Assembly: GCA_015058215.1 (NCBI GenBank)
Contig: SVCU01000004.1
Location: 62,001 to 126,000 of the forward strand
Length of the DNA: 64,000 bases
Reading direction: 5' to 3'
From: Clostridiales bacterium
GTDB lineage: Bacteria > Bacillota > Clostridia > Peptostreptococcales > Anaerovoracaceae
Part shown: positions 7,782 through 17,047 of the stretch, piece after piece
How the letters are laid out: every line of letters begins with the position of its first letter
Numbering within the stretch: position 1 is the stretch's first letter
Notes under the pieces: model-generated
Databases searched by the model: none
The model's input: the letters and a program-made list of their open reading frames with translations, nothing else
Told to the model about the DNA's origin: nothing
Translations under genes and position numbers: made by a program

Positions 7782-9023
7782 TTATTCTCGGCCTTCCAGC
7801 AGGCGGAGAGCCAGCTCGCACATGTTCAGAACGGCCCATCTGCGGTTGCCGCTGCGGTCCCTTCCGCGGGGGTCCAGTCTGCGGCAGACCAGCTTTCCGT
7901 CGAAGGCTGCACCAATGAACATGAGACCTACGGGACGTTCTTCCGTACCGCCGCCGGGGCCGGCGTTTCCGGTGACGGAGAGGCACAGGCGGCAGCCCGT
8001 TTTCTTCTGCAGCCCGGCCGCCATTTCCTTTGCAGTCTGCTCGCTGACCGCATCGTAGGTTTCCAGGGTCTCCCCTTTCACGCCCAGTTCTTCCATCTTT
8101 GCGCGATTGGTATAGGTGACGATTCCCCGGTCAAATACCTGAGAAATCCCCGGAATATCCGTAAGTCCGCCGGCAAAGAGTCCGCCGGTGCAGGATTCGG
8201 CACAAGCGATGGAAATGTTGTTTTCCAGCAGTTTCTTGCCCAGGACGTCGAACAGTTCTTCATCCTCGGTGCTGTAAATGTATTCCCCTACCCGTTCCTG
8301 TACCTTTACCAGCATTTCCGCCACGGCGGCTTCCGCCTCTTCCCGGGTCTTCCGTTTGGATGCAATGCGCAGACTGCACTGACCGTTCTTGGCATAGGTG
8401 GCCAGAGTGGGGTCCGTCTGGCCGTCCACAAGGTCCAAAATCGCCGTTTCCAGGGCCGATTCGCCGATGCCGAAGGTACGGATCATTTTAGAAAAAATCA
8501 CGGCATCCGCCTTTTTTTCCAGGAAGGGCTTTGCCTGCTTTTCCCACATATCCTTCATTTCGTGAGGCGGTCCGGGCAGGCAGATGATGCACTTTCCGTC
8601 CACTTCCAGAGCGAAGCCGGGAGCGGTGCCGCAGTCGTTGGGGAAGGCTGTGGACTTGCTGGGCAGATAGGCCTGCTTGCGGTTGTTTTCCGTCATGGGG
8701 CGGCCAAACTTCTGGAAACGGGCTTCCAGGGCGTCCATGGAAGGCTGATGGAGCACCAGTTCATCCCCGAGAACGCGGCAGGCCGTTTCTTTGGTCAGGT
8801 CATCCTGGGTGGGGCCCAGCCCACCGGTGGTGATCACCAGGTCGCAGTCCTCAAAACAGAGTTTGATCAGATCTGCCAAACGGCCGGAGTTATCCCCTAC
8901 CGTGTGGTGGTACATCACATCGATGCCCAGCTGCTGCAGCTGCTGAGACAGGAACACCGTATTGGTATTGACGATCTCTCCGAAGAGGATCTCCGTTCCT
9001 ACACTTAAAATAGTAGATCTCAT
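7782..9023 (-). CDS. cinA: CinA family protein, nicotinamide-nucleotide amidohydrolase
   Basis: The 413-residue product begins MRSTILSVGTEILFGE. This start was chosen because its ATG overlaps the pgsA stop as ATGA, giving translational coupling. The N-terminal MoaB/Mog-like (COG1058) domain has TTGGLGPTQDDLTKE. The C-terminal amidohydrolase domain has ACAESCTGG with the catalytic Ser/Cys region and SVTGNAGPGGG. CinA recycles deamidated pyridine nucleotides, and in several Firmicutes cinA lies between pgsA and recA, as here. recA follows but has its own promoters. Confidence 0.95.
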   Translation of the reverse strand: MRSTILSVGTEILFGEIVNTNTVFLSQQLQQLGIDVMYHHTVGDNSGRLADLIKLCFEDCDLVITTGGLGPTQDDLTKETACRVLGDELVLHQPSMDALEARFQKFGRPMTENNRKQAYLPSKSTAFPNDCGTAPGFALEVDGKCIICLPGPPHEMKDMWEKQAKPFLEKKADAVIFSKMIRTFGIGESALETAILDLVDGQTDPTLATYAKNGQCSLRIASKRKTREEAEAAVAEMLVKVQERVGEYIYSTEDEELFDVLGKKLLENNISIACAESCTGGLFAGGLTDIPGISQVFDRGIVTYTNRAKMEELGVKGETLETYDAVSEQTAKEMAAGLQKKTGCRLCLSVTGNAGPGGGTEERPVGLMFIGAAFDGKLVCRRLDPRGRDRSGNRRWAVLNMCELALRLLEGRE

Positions 9024-9556
9024 TGTCTGAATACCTGCTTGTTCTTGACGATGTATTCTGCACCGGAGTAAACGGTCATGAAGACGGCTGCCCAGAGGAT
9101 CCAGTGGCCGATGGGCCAATCCAGGAAAATGGAAATGGGCCAGTTCTGCAGCAGGATGGCGGAAAGTGCCACCATCTGCAGCACGGTCTTCAGCTTGCCG
9201 GACTTCCCTGCGGCGATGATGATACCCTCCCCTGCTGCCACGCTGCGGAGGCCGGTGATGATGAATTCGCGGGCCAGGATGACGATGACCATCCAGGCGG
9301 GAACTTCTCCCAGTTCACAGAGGCAGACCAGGGCGGAAGTGACCAGCAGTTTATCTGCCAGAGGGTCCATGATCTTGCCGAAGTTGGTGATCAGGTTGTA
9401 TTTTCTTGCGATCTTGCCATCCAGCATATCGGTGAGGGATGCGATGATGAAGATGACAGCTGCCCAGGGACGGAAGGCACCGCCCAGCAGCACGAAGACG
9501 ATGAAGACCGGAACGAGACACATTCTCAAAACGGTCAGTTTGTTAGGGAGATTCAT
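9020..9556 (-). CDS. pgsA: CDP-diacylglycerol-glycerol-3-phosphate 3-phosphatidyltransferase
   Basis: This 178-residue integral membrane enzyme makes phosphatidylglycerophosphate. The CDP-alcohol phosphatidyltransferase signature is intact: DMLDGKIAR, eight residues, then G-KIM-D-PLA-D. Four to five hydrophobic segments span the chain. It lies in the rimO-pgsA-cinA run common in Firmicutes and overlaps cinA by four bases. Confidence 0.95.
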   Translation of the reverse strand: MNLPNKLTVLRMCLVPVFIVFVLLGGAFRPWAAVIFIIASLTDMLDGKIARKYNLITNFGKIMDPLADKLLVTSALVCLCELGEVPAWMVIVILAREFIITGLRSVAAGEGIIIAAGKSGKLKTVLQMVALSAILLQNWPISIFLDWPIGHWILWAAVFMTVYSGAEYIVKNKQVFRQ

Positions 9557-9622
9557 AACGGACTCCTTTCTAATCTTTTAATTCCAGTACTGTTCCTTTT
9601 GAAACTCCTTTACAGGAGGAAG

Positions 9623-10942
9623 TTATTCTGCCAGCTTGCCGGAGAGGTCGTAGTCGTAGGCATCGGTGATGACTACCTGTACGAATTCGCCGGGCTGCAG
9701 TTCTCTGTCGGCAGTAAAGATGACGCTGTTATCGATTTCGGGAGCATCCCACTGGCTGCGGCCCAGGTATACGCCGGGAGTGTCCTCCTCTTCCACCAGA
9801 ACTTCGATGGTGCGGCCCACCAGTTCTTCGTTATGTGCCAGAGAAATTTCTCTCTGCAGGGCCATGATCCGGTCTCTTCTGGCTTCTTTCACATCTCTGC
9901 GGACCTGATCCTTGCGGCGGCCGGCCACGGTGCCTTCCTCCTTGGAATAGGCGAAAACACCCAGACGGTCGAATTTCATGTCGCGGACAAAGTTGCGCAG
10001 AATGAAGTAATCAGCCTTCTTTTCACCGGGGAACCCGGCGATGAGGGTGGTGCGGATGCAGATGCCGGGGACAGCATCGCGCAGCTTCTTCAGGGTGGCT
10101 TCGGTGGAAGCCTGGGTGGATCTGCGGTTCATTTCCTTCAGGACCTTATCGCTGGCATGCTGGATGGGAATGTCGATGTACTTGCAGATCTTTTCTTCGG
10201 AAGCGATGGTTTCGATCAGTTCGTCGGTGATGCGGTCTTCGTAGCAGTACAGCAGGCGGATCCAGCGGATGCCGTCGATTCTGCACAGCTTCTTCAGCAG
10301 GCCGGCCAGGTGGTATTCACCGTCGAAATCCATGCCGTAGGCGGTGACGTCCTGGGCCACCAGGATCAGTTCCTTTACCCCTTCTGCGGCCAGCTGTTTG
10401 GCTTCCTTCAGGATCTCTTCTTCGCCGCGGCTGCGGTAATGGCCGCGGATATAGGGAATGATGCAGTAGGTGCATACGTTATCGCAGCCCTCCGCGATTT
10501 TCAGATAGGCACTGTAGGAGGTGCCCATACGCTTTCTGGGACCGATCTCCACATAGTCTTCGTCTTCTTTTCTGCCGGTGCAGACCTGGGTATCTTTCTG
10601 GTACTGCTCCAGGATCTCGGGAAGACGGTCATAATCGTTGACACCGATGATGATATCGGCTTCGGGCATGGCTTCCGCAAACTGGGTACCGTAGCGCTGG
10701 GAGAGGCAGCCGGAGACCATGAGGATGGCCCCGTTTTCTTCCTTGTAGGCGCTGAGATCGAAGATCCGGTTGATGGATTCGGTCTTGGCATCGTTGATGA
10801 AACCGCAGGTGTTCACCAGGATGGCTTCCGCATCTTCAGGTGCTGCTACGATTTCATGGCCCTTGCTTTCCAGCAGACCGGCTGCGGTCTCGGAGTCCAC
10901 GATGTTCTTGGGGCAGCCCATGGTTTCGATGTAAATTCGCAT
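9623..10942 (-). CDS. rimO: Ribosomal protein S12 methylthiotransferase RimO
   Basis: This 439-residue radical SAM enzyme has three parts. The N-terminal UPF0004 domain has MGCPKNIVDSE and further cysteines for the auxiliary 4Fe-4S cluster. The central radical SAM core has the CxxxCxxC motif in CDNVCTYCIIP. The C-terminal TRAM domain ends in a Gln-Pro-Gly-Glu-Phe strand. RimO methylthiolates the beta-carbon of the S12 Asp residue. The MGCPKN opening rather than a tRNA-type MiaB/MtaB motif favours RimO. It sits between ftsK and pgsA, a frequent Firmicute arrangement. Confidence 0.93.
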   Translation of the reverse strand: MRIYIETMGCPKNIVDSETAAGLLESKGHEIVAAPEDAEAILVNTCGFINDAKTESINRIFDLSAYKEENGAILMVSGCLSQRYGTQFAEAMPEADIIIGVNDYDRLPEILEQYQKDTQVCTGRKEDEDYVEIGPRKRMGTSYSAYLKIAEGCDNVCTYCIIPYIRGHYRSRGEEEILKEAKQLAAEGVKELILVAQDVTAYGMDFDGEYHLAGLLKKLCRIDGIRWIRLLYCYEDRITDELIETIASEEKICKYIDIPIQHASDKVLKEMNRRSTQASTEATLKKLRDAVPGICIRTTLIAGFPGEKKADYFILRNFVRDMKFDRLGVFAYSKEEGTVAGRRKDQVRRDVKEARRDRIMALQREISLAHNEELVGRTIEVLVEEEDTPGVYLGRSQWDAPEIDNSVIFTADRELQPGEFVQVVITDAYDYDLSGKLAE

Positions 10943-10980
10943 TGTGCTTCCTTTCTTTCAGTGAAAAGGCGGATGTTCCG

Positions 10981-13725
10981 CTACTCTTCGGAATCGTCTC
11001 TGCCGAGACGCAGATATTCTTCTTCGGTGAGCATGACCTTTCTGGGGCGGGTGCCGTCCTGGGGGCCGACGATGCCGCGCATTTCCATCATATCCACAAG
11101 ACGGGCGGCGCGGTTATAACCGATGCGGAACCGGCGCTGCAGCATGGAAACGGAGGCCTGCTGCGCCTTTACAACGGCTTCTACGGCTTCCTGCAGCAGT
11201 TCGTCGCTGTCGTCATCCTCTCCGCCGGCAGCTTCGTAAGGCTTGTCCAGGCTATTCATGATTTCTTCGGCATAAGTACCGGTGCCGTTGGCATTCTTCA
11301 TGAACTCGATGACCTTATTGACTTCGCTGTCGGAGACGAAGCAGCCCTGTACGCGGATGGGCTTGGACATCCCCTGGGGGCTGAAGAGCATATCGCCCTT
11401 CCCTACCAGCTTTTCGGCACCGGGCTCGTCCAGAATGGTCATGGAGTCGTAGCGGGAGGATACGGCGAAAGCGATGCGGGACGGAATGTTGGCTTTGATC
11501 AGGCCGGTGATGATATCGACGGAAGGTCTCTGGGTAGCGACCACCAGATGGATGCCGGCAGCTCTTGCCAGCTGTGCCAGACGGCAGATGGCTTCTTCCA
11601 CCTGTTTTGCGGCCACCATCATCAGGTCAGCAAGCTCGTCGATGATGATGACGATCTGGGGCATCACCTTTTCTTCTTCCTGGTTGGCGCGGGCCATATC
11701 ATTATAGGAAGAAAGGTCTCTGACCCCTTCTTCTGCGAACTTCTTGTAGCGGTCCATCATTTCGGCCATGGCCCAGCTGAGAGCGCCGGCGGCCTTGTTT
11801 GGATCGGTGACCACGGGGATCAGAAGATGAGGCAGACCGTTGTAATTGCCCAGTTCTACCACCTTGGGGTCGATGAGGACCAGCTTCACTTCAGAGGGCT
11901 TGGCCTTGTAAAGGATGCTGTTGATCAGAGTGTTGATGCAGACGCTCTTACCGGAACCGGTGGAGCCTGCGATCAGAAGGTGCGGCATATCTTTCAGGTT
12001 GCCCACGATGGGAGTCCCTTCGATGGATTTACCCACAGCGAAGGTCAGCTTGGATTTTGCCCCTTTGAATTCGCGGGATTCGATGATCTCGCGCAGGGTG
12101 ACCAGATTGACGTGATCGTTTTCCACTTCGATGCCCACTGCGGCTTTGCCGGGGATGGGGGCTTCGATACGGATGCTTTTGGCTTCCAGGTTCAGTGCCA
12201 GGTCGTCCGCAAGACGAACGATGGTATTGACCTTGACACCCATGGCGGGCTGGATTTCGTAACGGGTGACAGTGGGGCCTTTGGTGACCTGCAGTACGGT
12301 GGCGTTGACACCGAAATTGTGCAGGGTCTCTTCCAGTTTTTTGGCCTTGGCCTGCAGGCTGGCACCTTCGGTCCGGTTGGGACCGCTGCCTTTGTTCAGC
12401 AGTTCTACGGGCGGGAACCGGTACGGAACCATCTGGGATTCACCGCCTGCGGTGGTGGCGGGCATGATCAGTTCCTGGGTCTTGGAATCGGATTTCTTTT
12501 CAAAATTGAGATCGATCTTGGGCTTTTCTGCGGCGGGTTCTTCTGCGGGAAGATCCGCGGTCAGCGGTTCGTGGATAATGGGACCGTCAGCGGAAGCTGC
12601 GGCAGAATCGGGGGCGGCAGCGGAAGCCCCTTCCAGACCGAAACCGGTTTCGGGTTCGGGAGAGCTTTCCAGCCCCATGCCTTTGGGAACGAAGGTGGGT
12701 TCTTCCAGACCGTACTTGATGACGGGTTCTTCGGGTACGGCGGGGGCTTCTGCGGGTGCGGGTTCGGCAGAGCCGGGAACTTCGGAGACGGCAGCGGCAT
12801 CGGTGTCTACGATCACGGGGCCGTCGCTTTGCAGTTCCATCTGCTGCTCTTCTTCTTTCTTTTTGTGATCGAAGAGCCCGTTGTCTTTCATCAGGCTCAG
12901 GATGTTCTTCTTACCGTGCTCTTCAGAAGGCTTCCCGCCGTATTTTTCCTCGTTTTCGGGAAGATTGAAAGCGACTTTGACCGGGGTTTTGCCGGCTGCT
13001 TTTGCAGCTTCCTTCGCCTGACGCTCTTCCTCCAGGATGCGGGCTTCTTCCTCTTCTTCCCTTCTGGCTCTGCGTTCTGCGCGCTTTTCCTGCCAGCTTT
13101 CGTACAGGTCGTAAAGAGGAATGTTGATGGCTACCAGAAGGGAAACGATGATGCCGGCGATGCCCAGAATGTAAGCCCCTACGATGCCGATGATGTTTTT
13201 CAGAAGCAGACCGATGGACATGCCGAAGGCACCGCCGCTCTGCAGCTGCATACCGCTCTTATAGGTGTCCGCGATGAAGGTCTTGGACCAGGCGACTCCC
13301 TCCTCCTGAAGCCAGGGGATGGAATCCAGCATGGTCAGCAGCAGGAACATGATGCCGAACAGCAGCAGAGACCGGGAGCCCAGAGGCTTTACCAGGCGGA
13401 TCAGCAGGAAAATGCCGTAGCCGATGGTGTAATACGGAAGGACGAAAGCGATGCGGCCGAAAAGGCCCTTCAGGAAACCGGCGATGGCATTGCCGACCAT
13501 GCCGGCAGCGTTGGTCTGCATGGCCACTACCAGGAACAGACCGGCTGCGATGAGAACGATGGCTGCGATCTCATCGTGAAGACGGTTCGCCTTCTGCTTT
13601 TCCGCTTCGATGCGCAGCTGTTCTTCTTTGGTCAGTCTTCTTTTTCGGGTGGTTTTGGCTGCGGGTTTCTTTGCAGCAGTTTTCTTTCCTTTGGTGGTGG
13701 AAGTTCTTTTCTTCTGTTCTGCCAT
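10981..13725 (-). CDS. ftsK: FtsK/SpoIIIE family DNA translocase
   Basis: This 914-residue protein moves chromosomal DNA through the division or sporulation septum. The first about 75 residues are basic with KKxTA repeats. Four to five transmembrane segments follow within about 50-215, then a charged, low-complexity linker rich in Pro, Ala and Glu. The C-terminal motor has Walker A AGSTGSGKS near residue 570 and Walker B IVIIIDELADL. The end is a gamma winged-helix domain (RRFRIGYNRAARLVD) that reads KOPS/SRS sequences. SpoIIIE and FtsK cannot be separated by sequence inspection alone. The gene lies between uppP and rimO. Confidence 0.95.
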   Translation of the reverse strand: MAEQKKRTSTTKGKKTAAKKPAAKTTRKRRLTKEEQLRIEAEKQKANRLHDEIAAIVLIAAGLFLVVAMQTNAAGMVGNAIAGFLKGLFGRIAFVLPYYTIGYGIFLLIRLVKPLGSRSLLLFGIMFLLLTMLDSIPWLQEEGVAWSKTFIADTYKSGMQLQSGGAFGMSIGLLLKNIIGIVGAYILGIAGIIVSLLVAINIPLYDLYESWQEKRAERRARREEEEEARILEEERQAKEAAKAAGKTPVKVAFNLPENEEKYGGKPSEEHGKKNILSLMKDNGLFDHKKKEEEQQMELQSDGPVIVDTDAAAVSEVPGSAEPAPAEAPAVPEEPVIKYGLEEPTFVPKGMGLESSPEPETGFGLEGASAAAPDSAAASADGPIIHEPLTADLPAEEPAAEKPKIDLNFEKKSDSKTQELIMPATTAGGESQMVPYRFPPVELLNKGSGPNRTEGASLQAKAKKLEETLHNFGVNATVLQVTKGPTVTRYEIQPAMGVKVNTIVRLADDLALNLEAKSIRIEAPIPGKAAVGIEVENDHVNLVTLREIIESREFKGAKSKLTFAVGKSIEGTPIVGNLKDMPHLLIAGSTGSGKSVCINTLINSILYKAKPSEVKLVLIDPKVVELGNYNGLPHLLIPVVTDPNKAAGALSWAMAEMMDRYKKFAEEGVRDLSSYNDMARANQEEEKVMPQIVIIIDELADLMMVAAKQVEEAICRLAQLARAAGIHLVVATQRPSVDIITGLIKANIPSRIAFAVSSRYDSMTILDEPGAEKLVGKGDMLFSPQGMSKPIRVQGCFVSDSEVNKVIEFMKNANGTGTYAEEIMNSLDKPYEAAGGEDDDSDELLQEAVEAVVKAQQASVSMLQRRFRIGYNRAARLVDMMEMRGIVGPQDGTRPRKVMLTEEEYLRLGRDDSEE

Positions 13726-13775
13726 AGGGAAATTGCTCCTTTGTGTGGTTTGGTGGTTCGGTTAACGCGGGCTCG

Positions 13776-14609
13776 TTAAGCCAGCAGGGAATGGAGAATC
13801 AGTGCGGTGCCGACGATCCAGGTGTACAGGGAGAACCAGATCAGTTTCTTGCCGGTGACGACGCGGATCATGCCTTTGATGGCGAAGAAACCGGAAACGG
13901 CGGCTACGACCATGCCGACAAGGACGGGGCCCATGGGCTGACCGGACAACCCCATTTCCAGGGCATCGGGCAGCTCCAGAAGGAAGGATCCCAGCACGGG
14001 AGGTACGGAGATCAGGAACGCGAACTTGACCGCAAGATCGCGCTTCAGGCCGCAGAACAGACCGCCGCTCATGGTGGCACCGGAACGGGAGATGCCGGGG
14101 CAGATGGCTACGGACTGGCACAGACCGACGAAAACAGCGTTGCGGAAGTTCATCCGCCGGATCCCCTTCCCGGTGAGGTTCACCCGTTCGGAGAAGAACA
14201 GCAGGCAGCCGGTCACGATCAGAGCGCAGCCGATGAACAGATTGCTGCTGTAGAGAGCTTCGAAAAAGTCGTCGAACAGCAGACCGATGATGGCGGTGGG
14301 AATGGTGGCGATGACGATCATCACACCCAGACGGCGGGTGTCACTGGAATTCAGACGGAGTCCCCGGCCGGTACACAGGTCTTTGATGGTGGCGAACAGT
14401 TCTTTGATCAGTTCCCAGAGGTCTTTCCAGTACACGGCAATCAGGGAAAGCAGCGTGCCGAAATGCAGCAGAACGGCAAACAGGAGGACGCTTTCCCCTT
14501 CAATGCCGAAAAAGTTCTGCAGTACGGCCAGATGACCGGAACTGCTGATGGGCAGGAATTCTGCCAGCCCCTGTACAAGCCCCAAAATGATCCCTTCGAA
14601 ATATGTCAA
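13776..14609 (-). CDS. uppP: Undecaprenyl-diphosphatase UppP (BacA)
   Basis: This multi-spanning membrane enzyme dephosphorylates undecaprenyl diphosphate to recycle the cell-wall lipid carrier. It shows the family motifs GLAEFLPISSSGHL near the N terminus and PGISRSGATM further on. I chose the TTG at 14607-14609 (giving MTYFEGIILG, 277 residues), because GAGGATTACAGAC precedes it. A longer frame would start at a TTG at 14657 that lies inside the -10 element. Loss of UppP raises bacitracin sensitivity in other bacteria. Confidence 0.93.
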   Translation of the reverse strand: MTYFEGIILGLVQGLAEFLPISSSGHLAVLQNFFGIEGESVLLFAVLLHFGTLLSLIAVYWKDLWELIKELFATIKDLCTGRGLRLNSSDTRRLGVMIVIATIPTAIIGLLFDDFFEALYSSNLFIGCALIVTGCLLFFSERVNLTGKGIRRMNFRNAVFVGLCQSVAICPGISRSGATMSGGLFCGLKRDLAVKFAFLISVPPVLGSFLLELPDALEMGLSGQPMGPVLVGMVVAAVSGFFAIKGMIRVVTGKKLIWFSLYTWIVGTALILHSLLA

Positions 14610-14656
14610 GTCTGTAATCCTCGCTCTCTCTGCAATGCTGCAGCATAATCTAAACA

Positions 14657-14665
14657 ATTATATCA
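14657..14665 (-). promoter_or_regulatory. Extended -10 promoter of uppP
   Basis: On the minus strand TGATATAAT gives a perfect TATAAT (14657-14662) with an upstream TG. No good -35 is seen, as is usual for extended -10 promoters. Confidence 0.6.
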
Positions 14666-14708
14666 CTTTTCTCAGGAAAAATGAATATATATAGTACGAA
14701 AAAAACAC

Positions 14709-14737
14709 TTTACTTTACGATCAAACTGTTGTAAAAT
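14709..14737 (+). promoter_or_regulatory. Promoter of asd-dapA
   Basis: TTTACT (14709-14714) and TAAAAT (14732-14737) are 17 bases apart. A small hairpin GTAAGC-AACA-GCTTAC follows at about 14753-14768, before the ribosome site AAGGAGG. The leader is too short for a lysine riboswitch. Confidence 0.6.
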
Positions 14738-14788
14738 TGGCAGATAATTCATGTAAGCAACAGCTTACGATCTAAGGAGGAAAAACGA

Positions 14789-15781
14789 ATGAACAAGAAA
14801 CCGAATTTGGCAATCGTAGGTGCTACGGGGCTGGTCGGAAGTACGTTCTTAAAGGTTTTGGAAGAGAGAGATTTCCCCTTCGAAAACCTCTATATGATGG
14901 CTTCCGCGAAATCCGCCGGCAAGACCGTCACATTCAAGGGTAAGGATTACGTTGTAGAAGAGCTGAACGAACACTCTTTCGATAAGCCCATCGACATCGC
15001 CCTCTTCTCCGCAGGCGGCAGCACCAGCGAAAAGTACGCTCCCATTGCCGCTGCCCATGGTGTCACCGTTGTTGACAACAGCAGCGCCTGGAGAATGGAT
15101 CCCGAAGTTCCCCTGGTCGTGCCCGAAGTCAACCCCGAAGACATCGCCTGGAACAAGGGCATCATCGCCAACCCCAACTGCTCCACCATTCAGGCAATGG
15201 TTCCCCTGAAGCCCCTGCACGATGCCTATAAGATCAAGAGAGTCGTCTACTCCACTTACCAGGCTGTTTCCGGTGCCGGTCTCAAGGGCATCAACGACCT
15301 GCAGGAAGGCCTGAAGGGCAACGATGTCTGCAAGGCATTCGCTCACCCCATCGCCGGCAACTGCATCCCCCACATCGATGTATTCCTGGAAAACGGCTAC
15401 ACCAAGGAAGAAATGAAGATGGTCAACGAAACCAAGAAGATCCTTCATGACGATTCCATGCGGATCACCGCTACCACCGTTCGTGTACCCGTCATGTCCA
15501 GCCACAGCGAATCCATCAACCTGGAATTCGAAAAGCCCTTCGAACTGGAAGATGTAAAGAAGCTGCTGGCAGAATTCCCCGGCATCGTCGTACAGGATGA
15601 CGTGCAGAACGCAGTTTACCCCCTGGCAAGAGATTGCGCAGGCAAAAATGAAGTTTTCGTCGGCCGCATTCGCAGAGACGAAAGCGTAGAAAACGGACTC
15701 AATCTTTGGGTCGTTGCGGATAATATCAGAAAAGGCGCAGCCACCAACGCTGTTCAAATTGCCGAACTGCTGCTGAAGTAA
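14789..15781 (+). CDS. asd: Aspartate-semialdehyde dehydrogenase
   Basis: This 330-residue enzyme reduces aspartyl phosphate to aspartate semialdehyde, the branch point to lysine/diaminopimelate and methionine/threonine. It has the NADP-binding GATGLVGSTF, the catalytic Cys in NPNCSTIQ, and the dimerisation region with the conserved His/Arg (RVPVMSSHSESIN). Length is normal. It starts with AAGGAGGAAAAACGA before the ATG and is followed by dapA, the next enzyme toward diaminopimelate. Diaminopimelate is also the precursor of spore dipicolinate. Confidence 0.97.
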   Translation: MNKKPNLAIVGATGLVGSTFLKVLEERDFPFENLYMMASAKSAGKTVTFKGKDYVVEELNEHSFDKPIDIALFSAGGSTSEKYAPIAAAHGVTVVDNSSAWRMDPEVPLVVPEVNPEDIAWNKGIIANPNCSTIQAMVPLKPLHDAYKIKRVVYSTYQAVSGAGLKGINDLQEGLKGNDVCKAFAHPIAGNCIPHIDVFLENGYTKEEMKMVNETKKILHDDSMRITATTVRVPVMSSHSESINLEFEKPFELEDVKKLLAEFPGIVVQDDVQNAVYPLARDCAGKNEVFVGRIRRDESVENGLNLWVVADNIRKGAATNAVQIAELLLK

Positions 15782-15818
15782 GTCCGCATCTTACAGGTCC
15801 CCTCCTGTTTCCGCGGAC
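15782..15818 (+). other. Hairpin between asd and dapA
   Basis: GTCCGC (15782-15787) pairs with GCGGAC (15813-15818), with inner ACAGG/CCTGT. There is no T tract, so it is more likely an mRNA-processing or stability element than a terminator. Confidence 0.35.
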
Positions 15819-15837
15819 GGAGCATAGGAGGCACATA

Positions 15838-16737
15838 ATGGTACTGTTCAAAGGAGCCGCCACAGCCCTTGTAACCCCCTTCCGAAATGGTAAGGTGGAT
15901 TATGAGAGTCTGGGGCGGCTTATTGATTGGCAGATCGAATCGGGCATCGACGGTCTTGTGATCTGCGGCACGACGGGGGAAGCATCCACTTTATCGGATG
16001 AAGAGCATCTGGAAGTGGTCCGGTTTGCAGTGAAACGGACAGAGGAAGCCTGCGGCAAAAGCGCCCGCCGAATTCCCGTCCTGGCGGGCGCAGGCAGCAA
16101 CGACACCGCCCATGCCCTGAAACTGGCAAAAGCACTGGAACAGGAAGGCATCGACGGCCTTCTTGTGGTGACACCCTATTACAATAAATGCACCGATGCC
16201 GGGCTGCTTCGTCACTATACCCATCTTGCGGACCGGCTGGAAAAACCGATCATTCTCTATTCCGTTCCGGGCCGCACCGGTGTCAATATCGGCCCGGCGG
16301 TGGTAAAGGAACTGTGCGGCCATCCCAATATTGCAGGCATCAAAGAAGCTTCGGGAAACATCGCCCAGGCCGTGGAGATCGCCCGGTACTGCAGCGAGGA
16401 TTTCGCGCTGTATTCCGGCAACGACGATTCCATCGTTCCCCTTCTTTCCGTGGGCGGAAGCGGCGTGATCTCCGTTCTCTCCAATGTGATGCCGCAGGCT
16501 GCAAGCCGTATGGTGCATGCCTATCTTTCCGGCGATACGGAGGCGGCCAAAGGCCTGCAGCTGGAACTGAAACCGCTGATCGATGCGCTGTTCTGCGAAG
16601 TGAATCCCATCCCGGTGAAGCAGGCCCTGGCTTTCCTTGGACGCATGGAGGCGGAATACCGTCTGCCCCTCTGCCCCGCTTCCTTTTCTTCCTGCAAAAG
16701 GATCCGGGAAGCCCTTATGGGAGCCGGGCTCCTTTGA
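15838..16737 (+). CDS. dapA: 4-hydroxy-tetrahydrodipicolinate synthase
   Basis: This 299-residue TIM-barrel enzyme condenses pyruvate with aspartate semialdehyde, the first committed step to diaminopimelate and lysine. It has GTTGEAST near the N terminus, TPYYNK with the catalytic Tyr, SVPGRTGVN, and the Schiff-base Lys in GIKEASG. The ATG is preceded by GGAGGCACATA. It forms an operon with asd and ends at the terminator at 16755. In spore formers the product also feeds dipicolinic acid. Confidence 0.97.
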   Translation: MVLFKGAATALVTPFRNGKVDYESLGRLIDWQIESGIDGLVICGTTGEASTLSDEEHLEVVRFAVKRTEEACGKSARRIPVLAGAGSNDTAHALKLAKALEQEGIDGLLVVTPYYNKCTDAGLLRHYTHLADRLEKPIILYSVPGRTGVNIGPAVVKELCGHPNIAGIKEASGNIAQAVEIARYCSEDFALYSGNDDSIVPLLSVGGSGVISVLSNVMPQAASRMVHAYLSGDTEAAKGLQLELKPLIDALFCEVNPIPVKQALAFLGRMEAEYRLPLCPASFSSCKRIREALMGAGLL

Positions 16738-16754
16738 TGCTACAAAAACGAAAA

Positions 16755-16785
16755 AGAGCTGTCTCTTCTGAGACAGCTCTCTTGT
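16755..16785. terminator. Bidirectional terminator between dapA and rpmF
   Basis: AGAGCTGTCTC (16755-16765) pairs perfectly with GAGACAGCTCT (16770-16780) around TTCT. An A run precedes it and a T-rich stretch follows, fitting the convergent gene ends. Confidence 0.85.
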
Positions 16786-16802
16786 TTTCTTGTGTGTAAA
16801 AC

Positions 16803-16985
16803 TTAAGCTTCAGCGGAAACAACTTCCTTACCATCGTAGTAGTTGCAGTTGGGGCAAACTCTATGGGGAAGCTTGGGTTCATGACACTGAGGGCATACGG
16901 ACAAAGCAGGTGCGTCCATCTTCATGTTAGAAGATCTTCTCATGTCTCTTTTTGCCTTGGATGTTCTTCTCTTGGGAACTGCCAT
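16803..16985 (-). CDS. rpmF: 50S ribosomal protein L32
   Basis: This 60-residue protein begins [17 protein letters not shown] and carries the zinc-binding pair CPQC and CPNC. L32 is a late-assembling 50S protein. In most Firmicutes rpmF is preceded by a DUF177/YceD gene. Here it directly follows tmcAL and has its own strong promoter. A GGAGGTG site lies before the ATG. Confidence 0.97.
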   Translation of the reverse strand: MAVPKRRTSKAKRDMRRSSNMKMDAPALSVCPQCHEPKLPHRVCPNCNYYDGKEVVSAEA

Positions 16986-17018
16986 TTTTTACACCTCCTT
17001 TACTGTGTCAACGCGAAT

Positions 17019-17047
17019 ATTATATCGGGCTATGATACCTTTGTCAA
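17019..17047 (-). promoter_or_regulatory. Consensus sigma-A promoter of rpmF
   Basis: On the minus strand TTGACA (17042-17047) and TATAAT (17019-17024) are 17 bases apart, a perfect consensus match. The -35 overlaps the tmcAL stop. Confidence 0.85.

Noticed and set aside
14738-14788. Lysine riboswitch before asd-dapA.
   Set aside because: Only about 50 bases of leader with one small hairpin are available, far too short for the roughly 170-base lysine aptamer.
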